DNA of 64,000 nt from Dyella acidiphila (lineage in GTDB: Bacteria > Pseudomonadota > Gammaproteobacteria > Xanthomonadales > Rhodanobacteraceae). Position 1 is the stretch's first letter, and every line of letters starts with the position of its first letter. The stretch covers positions 186,001 through 250,000 of the forward strand of contig NZ_JACZZA010000012.1 in NCBI RefSeq assembly GCF_014863405.1. The letters run 5' to 3'. Under the pieces are notes generated by a model. The model was not told the DNA's origin, did not search any database, and worked only from the letters and a program-made list of their open reading frames with translations. The translations under genes and the position numbers were made by a program. Of this stretch, positions 18,402 through 28,942 are shown piece after piece.

Positions 18402-20417
18402 ATGAGCATGATCATGATCATCCTGCTTGCTGTTGCTGCAAGCATCGTCGTACTAATTGCACTGGTGTTTATTTCCAACGCCATTGTCTACATCCCCAAT
18501 GACCGCGTCGGCATCGTCGAGCGGCTATGGGGTGCGTCATCGTTGACGCGCGGATTGATCGCATTGAACGGTGAAGTGGGCTATCAACCGCAGGTGCTGC
18601 GCGGCGGCCTGCATTACTTTGTCCCGTTCCAGTATCGCGTGCACAAGGCCGATCTGGTGACCATTCCGCAGGGCGAACTCGGCTACGTGTTCGCACGCGA
18701 TGGCCGTGAGCTGGTGGATGGCCAGGCGCTGGGCGAGATCGTCGAGGCGGATATCGAAGATGTAGCTGCCTTCCTTCGCGCCGGCGGCCAGAAAGGTCCG
18801 CAGCGCGCGATTCTTCGCGAAGGCACGCATGCGATCAACGTGGCCCAATTCGCCATCATCACGGCTGCGCGCGTGCACGGCTTGCTGCTGTCGGATGAGG
18901 AGAAGGGCACCGTCGAGCAGATGGGCCGTGTGCTGGCCGAACGCAAAGGCTTTACGCCAGTAGTGATCGGCGGCACCGCCTCCAAGGTGCTGCAATCGGA
19001 CAAGGCCGCCGATGAGGACGCCAGCGATGTACTGGGCGTGGTCACCATCCAGGATGGTCCGGTGCTGCCGCCGGATGAAATCGTGGCGCCGCGCGTGGGC
19101 GATGACCCAAGCAACAAAGCTACCTTCCACAACAACTTCCAGAACATCAGCGCCTTCCTGCGCGCCGGTGGCCGTCGTGGCCGTCAGCACCAAGTGCTGG
19201 TGGAGGGTACGTATTACCTCAATCGCCTGTTCGCCACGGTGGAATTCATCCGCAAGACAGTGGTGCCGGTAGGCAGCGTGGGCGTGGTGGTTTCTTACTA
19301 TGGTAAGGCGGGTGCGGATCGTTCTGGCGATGGCTACTCGCACGGCGAGCTGGTCGACAACGGCTGCCGCGGCGTCTGGAAGGAACCGCTGCTGCCAGGC
19401 AAATATGCCTTCAATACGTATGCCGGCAAGATCCAGCTAGTGCCCACTACCAACTTCATCCTCAAGTGGTCGAAGGAGGTAACCAACGCGCATAAATACG
19501 ACGAAAACCTGTCCGAAGTCGCCCTGATCACCAAGGATGCGTTCGAGCCGTTGATGCCGCTGTCGGTGGTGGTGCATATCGATTACCGCAAGGCACCGCT
19601 GGTCGTGCAGCGCTTCGGCGATATCAAGCGACTGGTCGACCAGACCCTCGACCCGATGGTCTCGGCGTATTTCAAGAACACCGGGCAGACCAAAACGCTG
19701 ATCGAACTGCTGCAGGAACGTTCGGCCATCCAGGAAAAAGCGGGCATCGACATGAAAGGCCGCTTCGAAGCCTACAACCTCGAACTGCAGGAAGTGCTGA
19801 TCGGCACGCCGCATGGCAATACCGGTGACGCCTCCGGCCAGCGCATCGACACCATCCTCAACCAGCTGCGTGATCGCCAGGTCGCGAAGGAGCAGATGGA
19901 AACTTACGATCAGCAGCAACAAGCCGCGGACAAGGAGCGCACGCTGCGCGAAGCCCAGGCCAGGACGCAAATCCAGACCGAGCTGACCAAGTCCGAGATC
20001 AGCGTGAAGATTCGCACCAATGAGGGCGACGCGGCGATTGCCGCGGCGACCAAGGAAGCGCAGGTGATCAACATCAACGCCGACGCGGAGCGCAAACGCC
20101 AGATCGCGGTCGGCGAGGGCAAGGCTGCCGCCACCGAATCGGTAGGCAAGGCCGAGGCCAGCGCGATCCGCGCCAAGGCTGAAGCGCTCACCGGTGAAGG
20201 CGCACGCATGCAGCTGGTCAACGATCTGGGCAGGCAGTTTGCCGATGCATTGCGCGAGGGCAAGATCGCCATCGTGCCCAAGATTGCGCTTGGTGCGGGC
20301 GAGGGCGGCGCGTTGACCATGCTTGCGCAGCTGGCCAATGCTTTTATGGCTGAGCGCATGGAGTCGGGTGATGCGTCTGCTGCTCCGACGCTGACTGGCC
20401 GCGTCAACGAAACATAG
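18402..20417 (+). CDS. SPFH/flotillin-like membrane protein
   Basis: 671 residues. One N-terminal membrane segment (about residues 5-25) is followed by an SPFH region beginning VYIPNDRVGIVERLWG, then a long charged coiled coil from about residue 500 rich in Ala, Gln and Lys (EQMETYDQQQQAADKERTL) and a short hydrophobic tail. An inserted unit, FLRAGG-x-x-G-x-Q-x-x-x-L-x-EGT, occurs twice (near residues 125 and 249). Proteins of this type scaffold membrane microdomains. AAGGA precedes the start. It appears monocistronic, with a hairpin terminator downstream. Confidence 0.85.
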   Translation: MSMIMIILLAVAASIVVLIALVFISNAIVYIPNDRVGIVERLWGASSLTRGLIALNGEVGYQPQVLRGGLHYFVPFQYRVHKADLVTIPQGELGYVFARDGRELVDGQALGEIVEADIEDVAAFLRAGGQKGPQRAILREGTHAINVAQFAIITAARVHGLLLSDEEKGTVEQMGRVLAERKGFTPVVIGGTASKVLQSDKAADEDASDVLGVVTIQDGPVLPPDEIVAPRVGDDPSNKATFHNNFQNISAFLRAGGRRGRQHQVLVEGTYYLNRLFATVEFIRKTVVPVGSVGVVVSYYGKAGADRSGDGYSHGELVDNGCRGVWKEPLLPGKYAFNTYAGKIQLVPTTNFILKWSKEVTNAHKYDENLSEVALITKDAFEPLMPLSVVVHIDYRKAPLVVQRFGDIKRLVDQTLDPMVSAYFKNTGQTKTLIELLQERSAIQEKAGIDMKGRFEAYNLELQEVLIGTPHGNTGDASGQRIDTILNQLRDRQVAKEQMETYDQQQQAADKERTLREAQARTQIQTELTKSEISVKIRTNEGDAAIAAATKEAQVININADAERKRQIAVGEGKAAATESVGKAEASAIRAKAEALTGEGARMQLVNDLGRQFADALREGKIAIVPKIALGAGEGGALTMLAQLANAFMAERMESGDASAAPTLTGRVNET

Positions 20418-20467
20418 ATAAGCGCCGTGGCGCATTAGATGGAAGGTTTCCTCGTGTCCATCACCCG

Positions 20468-20497
20468 CCCTTGAGCAACAGGGATGCTGCTCAAGGG
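20468..20497 (+). terminator. Hairpin terminator after the flotillin-like gene
   Basis: A perfect 10-bp stem, CCCTTGAGCA and TGCTCAAGGG, with a 10-base loop is followed by CATTCTTT. The rest of the gap to 20853 shows no gene; the promoter for the next gene should lie there. Confidence 0.65.
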
Positions 20498-20853
20498 CAT
20501 TCTTTCCGTGACGTCCCGCATCATTCACGCCAGCTCGAACAAGTGAGTAGTGCGAGCAGACTGATGCGACGTATCACCGCATCGAGTCACCCTTATTCTT
20601 CACGGACGAAACGATTAAGTCTTTTTTTGCGACGCGTATCACGACGTGTTGTAGGCACTTTTGTGGGTGAATCTCGACAGCGTCGCGGTGACGTTCCGAT
20701 ACTGGCTGCGCGTCGAGTCACGCATCCGCGGGCGTGAAATCGATGCAGTGCAGGCAGCGTGGTGTGTTTCGCTACCGCATCACCGTACTGAGATCGCCAC
20801 CGTCTATGTCTGCGTGACAGGCCCTTGTGGCCCAAATCCATTGAGATAAGACA

Positions 20854-22158
20854 ATGCAAAAAAAAGAAGCAAAAAAAGGATCGTCCATGGTGCTCGGTGC
20901 TCTATGCATTTCGATCGGCACCGCCATTTCGACCGCAGCATTTGCGGCCTCACCCATGCAGGGCGGCAGTGCGACGGAATTGCCCTCCGCTGCAGAGAAG
21001 CCGGCCAATGCCAGTTCGGGCGATATCGGCTTCCATCTATTGTTGGGCGCCGGTGCGGCGCAGGATCACATGGTGCTCGATGGCGAAAACTACACCGACC
21101 TGATCATGTCCAATGTAATCGCCGGCGTGATGTATGGTCACCTGGTTGATACGGCGTATCCAGGTATTCAATACAACAAGGATTATCTGTACGGCTCGAT
21201 ATTCGCCCAGTTGCTGCAGGAAAACATCCAGACGCAGCTTTACGATCACACCAGCGATCTGCTTGACCCGTCACCCGATCAGCAAGCCGTAATGAGCGTG
21301 GGCCAGGGTGGGCCCTATCAGATCAACTATTACGCGGCGGATATGGTGGCTGGCGGCTATGAGCCCAAAGGTCACTCGATGATCAACTACGTCGCCATCC
21401 AGAAGAACATCGGCTACACCATGGACACCGCCGCGGGGCAATGGGCCAAGCCAACACCGCAGTCGTTCAACAACAAGTATTACGGGCCGATACTGGCGGC
21501 GTATTTCCATTACAACGACTTCGTCTCGTTGAAGGAGGTGGGCAAGGACCCGAATGGCCCCTGGATGCCACCCTGGCAGCCGGACTACGATCATGCGCTG
21601 GAGAACTTCAAAACGCTGCCCAACAGCTTCCTCGACGTGCTGTTGAATGTTGCCTACAACCAGGGCTTCTACGGCCCGCTGGTGAGCCAATACAGCAAGC
21701 TGGGCGTAACAGCCACCAGCGAAACCGTCGACGCCGTGAATGCCTATGCAGCTGTGTGGGGAAAACAGGATACCTACCAGCAGTATCCCTATCAGGTGCA
21801 CTACTACCTGGATCAACTCTACGACAATCCGATTCCCACGGATGACCCGGCAAATACCGTCATGCCGAAAAACCACGTGGTGTTCAAGGTGAAAACGTTG
21901 CGAGACGTATTCTCCAAAGTGTTTCAGACGCTGGATCATCTGGATGGTTCGGGCAAGGCCGTATACATCACGGCGAAGCAGGCCGAAAAGGCCTTTGACA
22001 GCGCACTCGGCAACTCGCATATGGGGCTCGGTGAGAAGCTGGATCTGAGCAAGACCAAGGATCGCGCCAAGATCTTCAAGCTGCTCGAACGTGCAATCAG
22101 TGGCCTGGAAAGCAATCTCGGCACGAAATTCAACGCCACCACGTTGACGCAGCACTAG
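20854..22158 (+). CDS. Secreted protein of unknown family, lysozyme-superfamily-like motifs
   Basis: 434 residues. A signal peptide with a Lys-rich start (MQKKEAKK) is cleaved near AFA (about residue 31). I recognise no family for the mature part. Visible features are LLQEN (Glu123), GQGGPYQIN (residues 150-158) and VAYNQG (266-271), which recall the ES..., G-L-M-Q-I and AYNAG motifs of SLT/GH23-type enzymes at wider spacing. It aligns with the downstream paralog at 22498 over about 370 residues but lacks its chitin-binding module and linker. The start at 20854 is preferred over 20887 because it supplies a basic signal-peptide n-region. Function is inferred only. Confidence 0.8.
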   Translation: MQKKEAKKGSSMVLGALCISIGTAISTAAFAASPMQGGSATELPSAAEKPANASSGDIGFHLLLGAGAAQDHMVLDGENYTDLIMSNVIAGVMYGHLVDTAYPGIQYNKDYLYGSIFAQLLQENIQTQLYDHTSDLLDPSPDQQAVMSVGQGGPYQINYYAADMVAGGYEPKGHSMINYVAIQKNIGYTMDTAAGQWAKPTPQSFNNKYYGPILAAYFHYNDFVSLKEVGKDPNGPWMPPWQPDYDHALENFKTLPNSFLDVLLNVAYNQGFYGPLVSQYSKLGVTATSETVDAVNAYAAVWGKQDTYQQYPYQVHYYLDQLYDNPIPTDDPANTVMPKNHVVFKVKTLRDVFSKVFQTLDHLDGSGKAVYITAKQAEKAFDSALGNSHMGLGEKLDLSKTKDRAKIFKLLERAISGLESNLGTKFNATTLTQH

Positions 22159-22183
22159 ATCCGGCTTTGTAGCGCTGGATCGC

Positions 22184-22215
22184 GGCTCAATGTCCTCAAG
22201 CGAGGGCATTGAGCC
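22184..22215 (+). terminator. Hairpin terminator between the secreted paralogs
   Basis: GGCTCAATG and CATTGAGCC form a perfect 9-bp stem, extended by CCT/AGG around a CAAGCG loop. There is no strong T-run. It suggests the two paralogs are transcribed separately. The rest of 22216-22497 shows no gene and probably holds the promoter of the second paralog. Confidence 0.6.
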
Positions 22216-22497
22216 CTTCGGAACCAGTTGAGCCATCGTCGTGCACGAGCGTTGCGGATAAGCAGCACATGCATCTTGCGATACGCATCACGTTCTACCG
22301 TGGGCATCGCGGCCAGCGTCACTGGACAACGTTGTCATCGCACGCGGATACTCGCCGCATACCAAGAAACACTAAACGCATTGCACGCGACACCGTGCGG
22401 GGATGCGCGTGTGCGGCCGTCCATATCTACGCGAACGTATCGGCGTGCCCGTCGATGCGCGTGATTTGCTGCGATTAAAATTCTCCGGAGACAGCTT

Positions 22498-24069
<1,572 letters not shown>

Positions 24070-24182
24070 ACCGTGTTGGCGGCACCGGTGGATCGCACCG
24101 GCGCCCCTGACCAATGGAAGGTCCGGCCAGGCGTGGAAGGTGCTAAGTTGCACGGCTGTTTCCACGCTTGCCGGAGTCGCCC

Positions 24183-26132
24183 ATGTCCCGTTTGCTTCCC
24201 ACTGTTCCTGGCGCCGCGCGGCGCAGGTTTTCGCAGCTTGCGCTGGCCGTGGGCCTGGCGCTGGCAGCCGGCGGCGCCATGGCGCAACAGCTGGGCGCGG
24301 ACAGCGTGCCGCCGCCGCAGGACACGCCGTATCCCGGCACGATCACCCTGCATGTGGATGCCAACGACACCGCGCAAGGCATTTTTCGTGTGCGCGAAAC
24401 CATTCCGGTGAAGCCCGGCGCGCTCACCTTGCTCTATCCGCAGTGGATCCCCGGCGACCATTCGCCTACCGGCCCGATCAACATGCTGGCCGGCATCGCA
24501 CTCAGCGCAAACGGCAAACCGCTGATGTGGAAGCGCGACAAGTACAACGTATACGCCTTCCACCTCGATGTACCCGAGGGCGTCACCAGCATCGATGCCT
24601 CGTTCCAATACCTCTCCGGCCGCACCGACAGCGAAGGCTTCGAGATGACGCCGCTGATGATGGATATGGAATGGAGCAAGGTGACGCTCTATCCGGCCGG
24701 CTACTACTCGCGCGACATCACCTTCGTGCCCAGCATGACGCTGCCGCAGGGCTGGCAGTTCGGTACGGCGCTGGAAACTGCCTCGCAGTCGGGCGACACC
24801 ACCACCTTCAAGCCGGTGACGTTCAACAACCTGGTCGATTCGCCGATCTACGCCGGGCAGTACTTCAAGCGCGTGGACCTGGGTGGCACCGCACCGGTGC
24901 ATCTGGATATCGTCGCCGATGCGCCCAAGTACCTGGAGATCAGCCCCGAGCAGCTGAAGGTGCACCGCGCACTGGTGAGCCAGGCCGAGAAGCTGTTCGG
25001 CTCGCACCACTACGATCACTACGATTTCCTGTTCTCGTTGTCCGACGTGCTGGGCGGCAACGGCACCGAGCACCATCAGTCCAGCGAAAACGGCCTGGAT
25101 GCCGATTACTTCACTGCCTGGGATGAGTCCGCGCCCGGCCGCGATCTGTTGCCGCATGAATACACGCATTCCTGGAACGGCAAATTCCGCCGCCCGGCGG
25201 ATCTGTGGACGCCCAACTTCAATGTCCCGATGGGCGATTCGCTGCTCTGGGTATACGAAGGCCAGACGCAGTACTGGGGCTACGTGCTTACCGCGCGTTC
25301 GGGAATGTGGACGGCGCAACAGTTCCGCGACGCGCTGGCGATGGAAGCGGCCAACTACGACCGCAATCGCGTCGGCTTCCAGTGGCGCACGCTGGAAGAC
25401 ACCACCAACGATCCCACCGCCGCACGCCGCTCCAGCCTGCCGTATCGCAGCTGGCAGATGAGCGAGGAGTATTACAGCGGCGGCCAGATGATGTGGCTGG
25501 AGGTGGATGCCAAGCTGCGCGCGCTTAGCCACGACAAGAAGTCGCTGGATGATTTCGCACACACTTTCTTCGGGGTCGACAACGGCAGCTACGTCACCAA
25601 GACCTATACCTTCGACGATGTGGTGGCGGCGCTGAACAGCGTGGCGCCGTACGATTGGGCAAGCTTCCTGCACGCGCACGTCAATGCGCTCAATCCGCCA
25701 CTGGAAGACGGCATTAACGGCACCGGTTGGAAGCTGGTCTACACCGAGCAGGAAAGCGAATTCGAGAAGCAGTACAACTCCCGGTCCGAGTCGTCGCGCC
25801 ACATGTACAACTTCGCCTGGTCGATCGGCCTGACCATGGGCGAGCACGGCCAGATCAACGATGTGCGCTGGAATGGCCCGGCGTTCAAGGCGGGCGTCAG
25901 CACCGGCGCCACCATCGTGGCGGTGAACGGCCAGGATTATTCGAGCGATGTGCTGAAAAGTGCGCTCACCGCGGCCAAGCATGGCAGCGCACCGATCCAG
26001 TTGCTGCTGAAGTACCAGGGCGGCTATCGCACCGTGGCAGTGGATTATCACGATGGTCTGCAGTATCCGCATCTGGTGCGGGTGGAAGGCGCGCCGGATT
26101 ATCTGGACGAGATCATCGCTCCGCGCAAATAA
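24183..26132 (+). CDS. Secreted M61-family metallopeptidase with PDZ domain
   Basis: 649 residues with a signal peptide to AMA (about residue 34). The N-terminal M61 beta domain is followed by the zinc site HEYTH (His325, Glu326, His329) and the third ligand Glu359 in WVYEGQTQYWG. A C-terminal PDZ-like segment (from about 565, VRWNGPAFKAGVSTGATIVAVNG) fits glycyl aminopeptidase-type M61 enzymes. GGAG 6 bases upstream supports the ATG at 24183 over a TTG at 24168. It is probably a periplasmic aminopeptidase. It reads toward an SDR gene; a REP-like pair separates them. Confidence 0.93.
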   Translation: MSRLLPTVPGAARRRFSQLALAVGLALAAGGAMAQQLGADSVPPPQDTPYPGTITLHVDANDTAQGIFRVRETIPVKPGALTLLYPQWIPGDHSPTGPINMLAGIALSANGKPLMWKRDKYNVYAFHLDVPEGVTSIDASFQYLSGRTDSEGFEMTPLMMDMEWSKVTLYPAGYYSRDITFVPSMTLPQGWQFGTALETASQSGDTTTFKPVTFNNLVDSPIYAGQYFKRVDLGGTAPVHLDIVADAPKYLEISPEQLKVHRALVSQAEKLFGSHHYDHYDFLFSLSDVLGGNGTEHHQSSENGLDADYFTAWDESAPGRDLLPHEYTHSWNGKFRRPADLWTPNFNVPMGDSLLWVYEGQTQYWGYVLTARSGMWTAQQFRDALAMEAANYDRNRVGFQWRTLEDTTNDPTAARRSSLPYRSWQMSEEYYSGGQMMWLEVDAKLRALSHDKKSLDDFAHTFFGVDNGSYVTKTYTFDDVVAALNSVAPYDWASFLHAHVNALNPPLEDGINGTGWKLVYTEQESEFEKQYNSRSESSRHMYNFAWSIGLTMGEHGQINDVRWNGPAFKAGVSTGATIVAVNGQDYSSDVLKSALTAAKHGSAPIQLLLKYQGGYRTVAVDYHDGLQYPHLVRVEGAPDYLDEIIAPRK

Positions 26133-26139
26133 AGCGCTT

Positions 26140-26178
26140 CCCCCTCTCCCCTCCGGGGAGAGGGCCGGGGTGAGGGGG
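26140..26178. repeat. REP-like inverted repeat, copy A
   Basis: CCCTCTCCCCTCCGGGGAG with a following GAGGG and GGGGTGAGGGG arm forms a strong hairpin between convergent genes. Copies B (26261-26296, inverted) and C (37326-37364) share the pattern. It probably acts as a bidirectional terminator or RNA stabiliser. Confidence 0.7.
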
Positions 26179-26260
26179 CAACCTCGCGTGATAGCTGTTG
26201 AAGCCGCGAACGATGGCTCCGAGAACTCCGCGTATTTGTGGGCCGGCCCCGCAAGCGCGG

Positions 26261-26296
26261 CCCCTCACCCCGACCCTCTCCCCGAGTGGAGAGGGA
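26261..26296. repeat. REP-like inverted repeat, copy B
   Basis: Inverted relative to copy A: CCCCTCACCCCGACCCTCTC followed by a CCCCGAGTGGAGAGGG hairpin. Together A and B bracket about 80 bases with no gene, as a REP pair. Confidence 0.7.
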
Positions 26297-26306
26297 GCCA
26301 TGCGGA

Positions 26307-27077
26307 TCAGACCGATTTTACTTCGCCGCCATCCATGCGCAGCATGGAACCGGTCATCCAGCGTGCGCCGGGCGAGACCAGAAACGCCATCAGCTCGGCA
26401 ATTTCCTCCGGCTGGCCATAACGTGCAATGCCAGCCTCGCGTGGAAAGTGCTCGGTTGCCTCCGCCACGCTCATGTTGTGCAGCGGTGCCCAGTGTTCCA
26501 GATACGATTGGCGCCGTCCGGTCATCACCGGTCCTGGCAGCACGCTGTTCACCTTTACGCCATCGCCGATGCCGCGATCGGAAAACGCCTTGGCGACCGC
26601 TGCGATCGCGGCATTGATGGTGCCCACGGCGGCATACGGCGCTTTGGGGAAAATCGCTGAATTGCCCGAGGTAAATACCACCGAACCGCGAGCCTGCCGC
26701 AGCGCCGGCCATGCTTCGATGGTGAGGCGCCGCGCACCGTGCAGCTTCAGCGCCATGCCGTTGTCCCATTGCTCGTCGGTCATCTCGAACAGGTCGATCT
26801 GCGGCACGGCACCGGCGATATTCAGCAGTGCATCGATCCGGCCAAAGGTGGCCAGTGTTTGTTCGACGACCGCTTTCGCCGCGCTTTTTTCAGCCAGGTC
26901 GAGATCGATAAGCAGCGCCTTCGCGCCGTTTGCTTCGACTGCCTTGGCGGTTTCCTGCAGGTGTTCGCGATTTCTCGCTACCAGCACCAATGCAGCGAAA
27001 TCTTTGGAAAGACGGATAGCCGTGGCGCGGCCGATACCCTGGCTGGCGCCGGTGACGATGGCAACGGAGTTGGGCAT
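26307..27077 (-). CDS. SDR-family protein lacking the catalytic lysine
   Basis: 256 residues. TGASQGIG (about 9-16) forms the nucleotide-binding loop; NIAGAV, FTSGNSAIF and a C-terminal MDGGEV are present. The classical Tyr-x-x-x-Lys is here Tyr148-Ala-Ala-Val-Gly152, so the lysine is missing. It belongs by sequence to a divergent SDR branch; redox activity is uncertain. GGGAG lies upstream of the ATG. The two alpha/beta-hydrolase genes upstream read the same way and may be co-transcribed. Confidence 0.85.
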   Translation of the reverse strand: MPNSVAIVTGASQGIGRATAIRLSKDFAALVLVARNREHLQETAKAVEANGAKALLIDLDLAEKSAAKAVVEQTLATFGRIDALLNIAGAVPQIDLFEMTDEQWDNGMALKLHGARRLTIEAWPALRQARGSVVFTSGNSAIFPKAPYAAVGTINAAIAAVAKAFSDRGIGDGVKVNSVLPGPVMTGRRQSYLEHWAPLHNMSVAEATEHFPREAGIARYGQPEEIAELMAFLVSPGARWMTGSMLRMDGGEVKSV

Positions 27078-27199
27078 GGGGATTCTCCCGGTTTCACTGC
27101 GTGAATGGATGCTGGTAAGGCTGTCGCAACGTGCCGCCTGGCCTCACGGCGCTTCGCCGGAATGACGGCGCCGTGGTCCAGGCGTGGCTACGAAAATAA

Positions 27200-28054
27200 T
27201 TATTTGGCGAAGAAATCCCGAATGGCCTTGGCGATCTCGCCGGCATGCGTCTCGAGCGCAAAATGTCCCGTATCAAAGAACTGCACACTCGCCTGCGGAA
27301 TGTCGCGCTTGAACGCCTCCGCTCCCGGCGGCAGGAAGAACGGATCGTTTTTGCCCCACACGGCGAGGAAACGCGGTTGTTGCTCGCGGAAATACGCCTG
27401 AAAAGCGGGATAGAGCGCTACATTGCTCTGATAGTCGCGCAGCAGATCGAGCTGGATCTCGTCCGCGCCTTCGCGCGCCAGATAGTAGTTGTCCAAGGCG
27501 ATGCTATCGGGCGACACCAGCGTTTCGTCGGCTACGCCATGCACATACTGCCAGCGCGTGGTCTGTGGCGTCAGAAAGCCGCGCAAGGCTTCGCGATTTT
27601 CCAGCGAGGGATTCTGCCAATAGGCACGGATCGGATCCCAGCCGTCGCTGAGGCCTTCTTCATAGGCATTGCCGTTCTGCGAAATGATGCCGGCGATGCG
27701 CTCGGGGTGCTTCAGCGCCAGGCGGAAGCCGGTCGGTGCACCGTAGTCGAATACATAGACGATAAAGCGATCGAAGCCGATCACTTCGGTGAAACGGTCG
27801 ATCACCTTGGCGACATGGTCGAAGCTGTATTCGAACTGCTCGCGCGCGGGCATGTCCGACTGCCCGAACCCAGGCAGGTCCGGTGCCACGATATGAAACG
27901 CATCGCTGAGCAATGGCATCAGCTCCCGAAACATATGGCCGGAAGTGGGGTAGCCGTGCAGCAACAACAACTTGGGCTTACCGGCCTGGCCTGCTTCGCG
28001 ATAGAAAATCTTGAAGCCGTCGACATCGGCGTGGCGATAGTGAGTGGCGGACAT
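27200..28054 (-). CDS. Alpha/beta hydrolase, haloalkane dehalogenase/epoxide hydrolase type
   Basis: 284 residues. LLLHGYPTSG supplies the oxyanion region, APDLPGFGQSD follows, and the nucleophile elbow VFDYGAP places Asp103 as nucleophile. WGKNDPFF and the late GHFALETH carry the acid and His. An Asp nucleophile points to dehalogenase or epoxide-hydrolase chemistry, but the substrate is unknown. AGGAG precedes the start. It lies 37 bases after the next upstream hydrolase. Confidence 0.88.
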   Translation of the reverse strand: MSATHYRHADVDGFKIFYREAGQAGKPKLLLLHGYPTSGHMFRELMPLLSDAFHIVAPDLPGFGQSDMPAREQFEYSFDHVAKVIDRFTEVIGFDRFIVYVFDYGAPTGFRLALKHPERIAGIISQNGNAYEEGLSDGWDPIRAYWQNPSLENREALRGFLTPQTTRWQYVHGVADETLVSPDSIALDNYYLAREGADEIQLDLLRDYQSNVALYPAFQAYFREQQPRFLAVWGKNDPFFLPPGAEAFKRDIPQASVQFFDTGHFALETHAGEIAKAIRDFFAK

Positions 28055-28091
28055 GGCGGATGCTCCTGTGAATGCAATGGGGATGGGGTGA

Positions 28092-28784
28092 TCAGGCGGC
28101 GCTGTGGCTTAAGGCGTCGAGGATGATGGCTGCCACCAGTTTCGGCGCAGTGAGGCTGGGCAGGTGGTCGACCGGGTAGGCGCTGATGCGTGCATGCATA
28201 CGCTCGGCCATAAAACGCTGGGTCTGTTTGGGGATCATGTGATCCTGTTCGGCCAGCAGGTACCAGGCAGGTATCTGCTTCCAGAGCGGCTCGCCGACCG
28301 CCACCGTGATGCATGCCGGCGACAGCGGCAGCTGCACCGCGGCGAGCACTTTTTGTTCGGCCGGGCTGGCGTGCTGGGCAAAGGCAGTGGCAAAGGCTTC
28401 CGGCGGCAACCAGATCCAGCCCTTGTCGTCGGGGGCCAGCTGGGGCGCCAGCGCGTCATGCTCATAGCGGTTGAACACGTCGGCCACCGTTTCGCCCTGG
28501 TCCGGAGCCAGGGCTGCCACATATACCAGCGCCTTCACCTTGCTGCTGTGGGTGGCGCCGATCACGGCGCCCGCATAGGCGTGGCCGGCCAGCACCACCG
28601 GCCCAGCCACCTGCTCCAGCACCTGGTCCAGCGCGGCCACGTCGTCGGCCAGGGTGGATAGCGGCAGTCGCACCGTAACCGTCTTGATTTGCTTTTCATG
28701 GAGCAAGGCTACGGTCTTGTCCCAGCTTGACTCATCGGCCCAGGCGCCGTGAACCAGTACCACGGTGGCTGCTTTGCTGTTCAT
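28092..28784 (-). CDS. Alpha/beta hydrolase-fold protein with Ala at the nucleophile position
   Basis: 230 residues of the small EstC/MenH-like hydrolase group: VVLVHGAWADESSW, then the elbow AGHAYAG, where family members have GHSYGG. The expected nucleophile Ser is Ala69. The late acid and His region (LLAEQDHMIP and PVDHLPSL) is kept. Catalysis by the usual mechanism seems impossible. AGGAG lies 9 bases upstream. It is divergent from the CGNR regulator and probably controlled by it. Confidence 0.87.
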   Translation of the reverse strand: MNSKAATVVLVHGAWADESSWDKTVALLHEKQIKTVTVRLPLSTLADDVAALDQVLEQVAGPVVLAGHAYAGAVIGATHSSKVKALVYVAALAPDQGETVADVFNRYEHDALAPQLAPDDKGWIWLPPEAFATAFAQHASPAEQKVLAAVQLPLSPACITVAVGEPLWKQIPAWYLLAEQDHMIPKQTQRFMAERMHARISAYPVDHLPSLTAPKLVAAIILDALSHSAA

Positions 28785-28845
28785 TTCGAGGCTCTCCTAG
28801 GGATCTTTGAGAAAACGGGGAGGCGGCGCCGCGTTGAAATCCGAT

Positions 28846-28876
28846 GTAACCTCCTCGATGTGTTTGGAGAGGTTAT
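28846..28876. promoter_or_regulatory. Inverted repeat in the divergent hydrolase/CGNR promoter
   Basis: GTAACCTC (28846-28853) and GAGGTTAT (28869-28876) face each other 15 bases apart, and a third half-site-like GTGGTTAC occurs near 28911. The AT-rich 28877-28920 stretch holds likely promoters. This is a candidate operator for the adjacent CGNR protein. Confidence 0.4.
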
Positions 28877-28942
28877 TCTCGACAAAGATAACTTGTCAAC
28901 AACTATTTTGGTGGTTACGCTGCGCGGCAGGAGATAAGCCCC

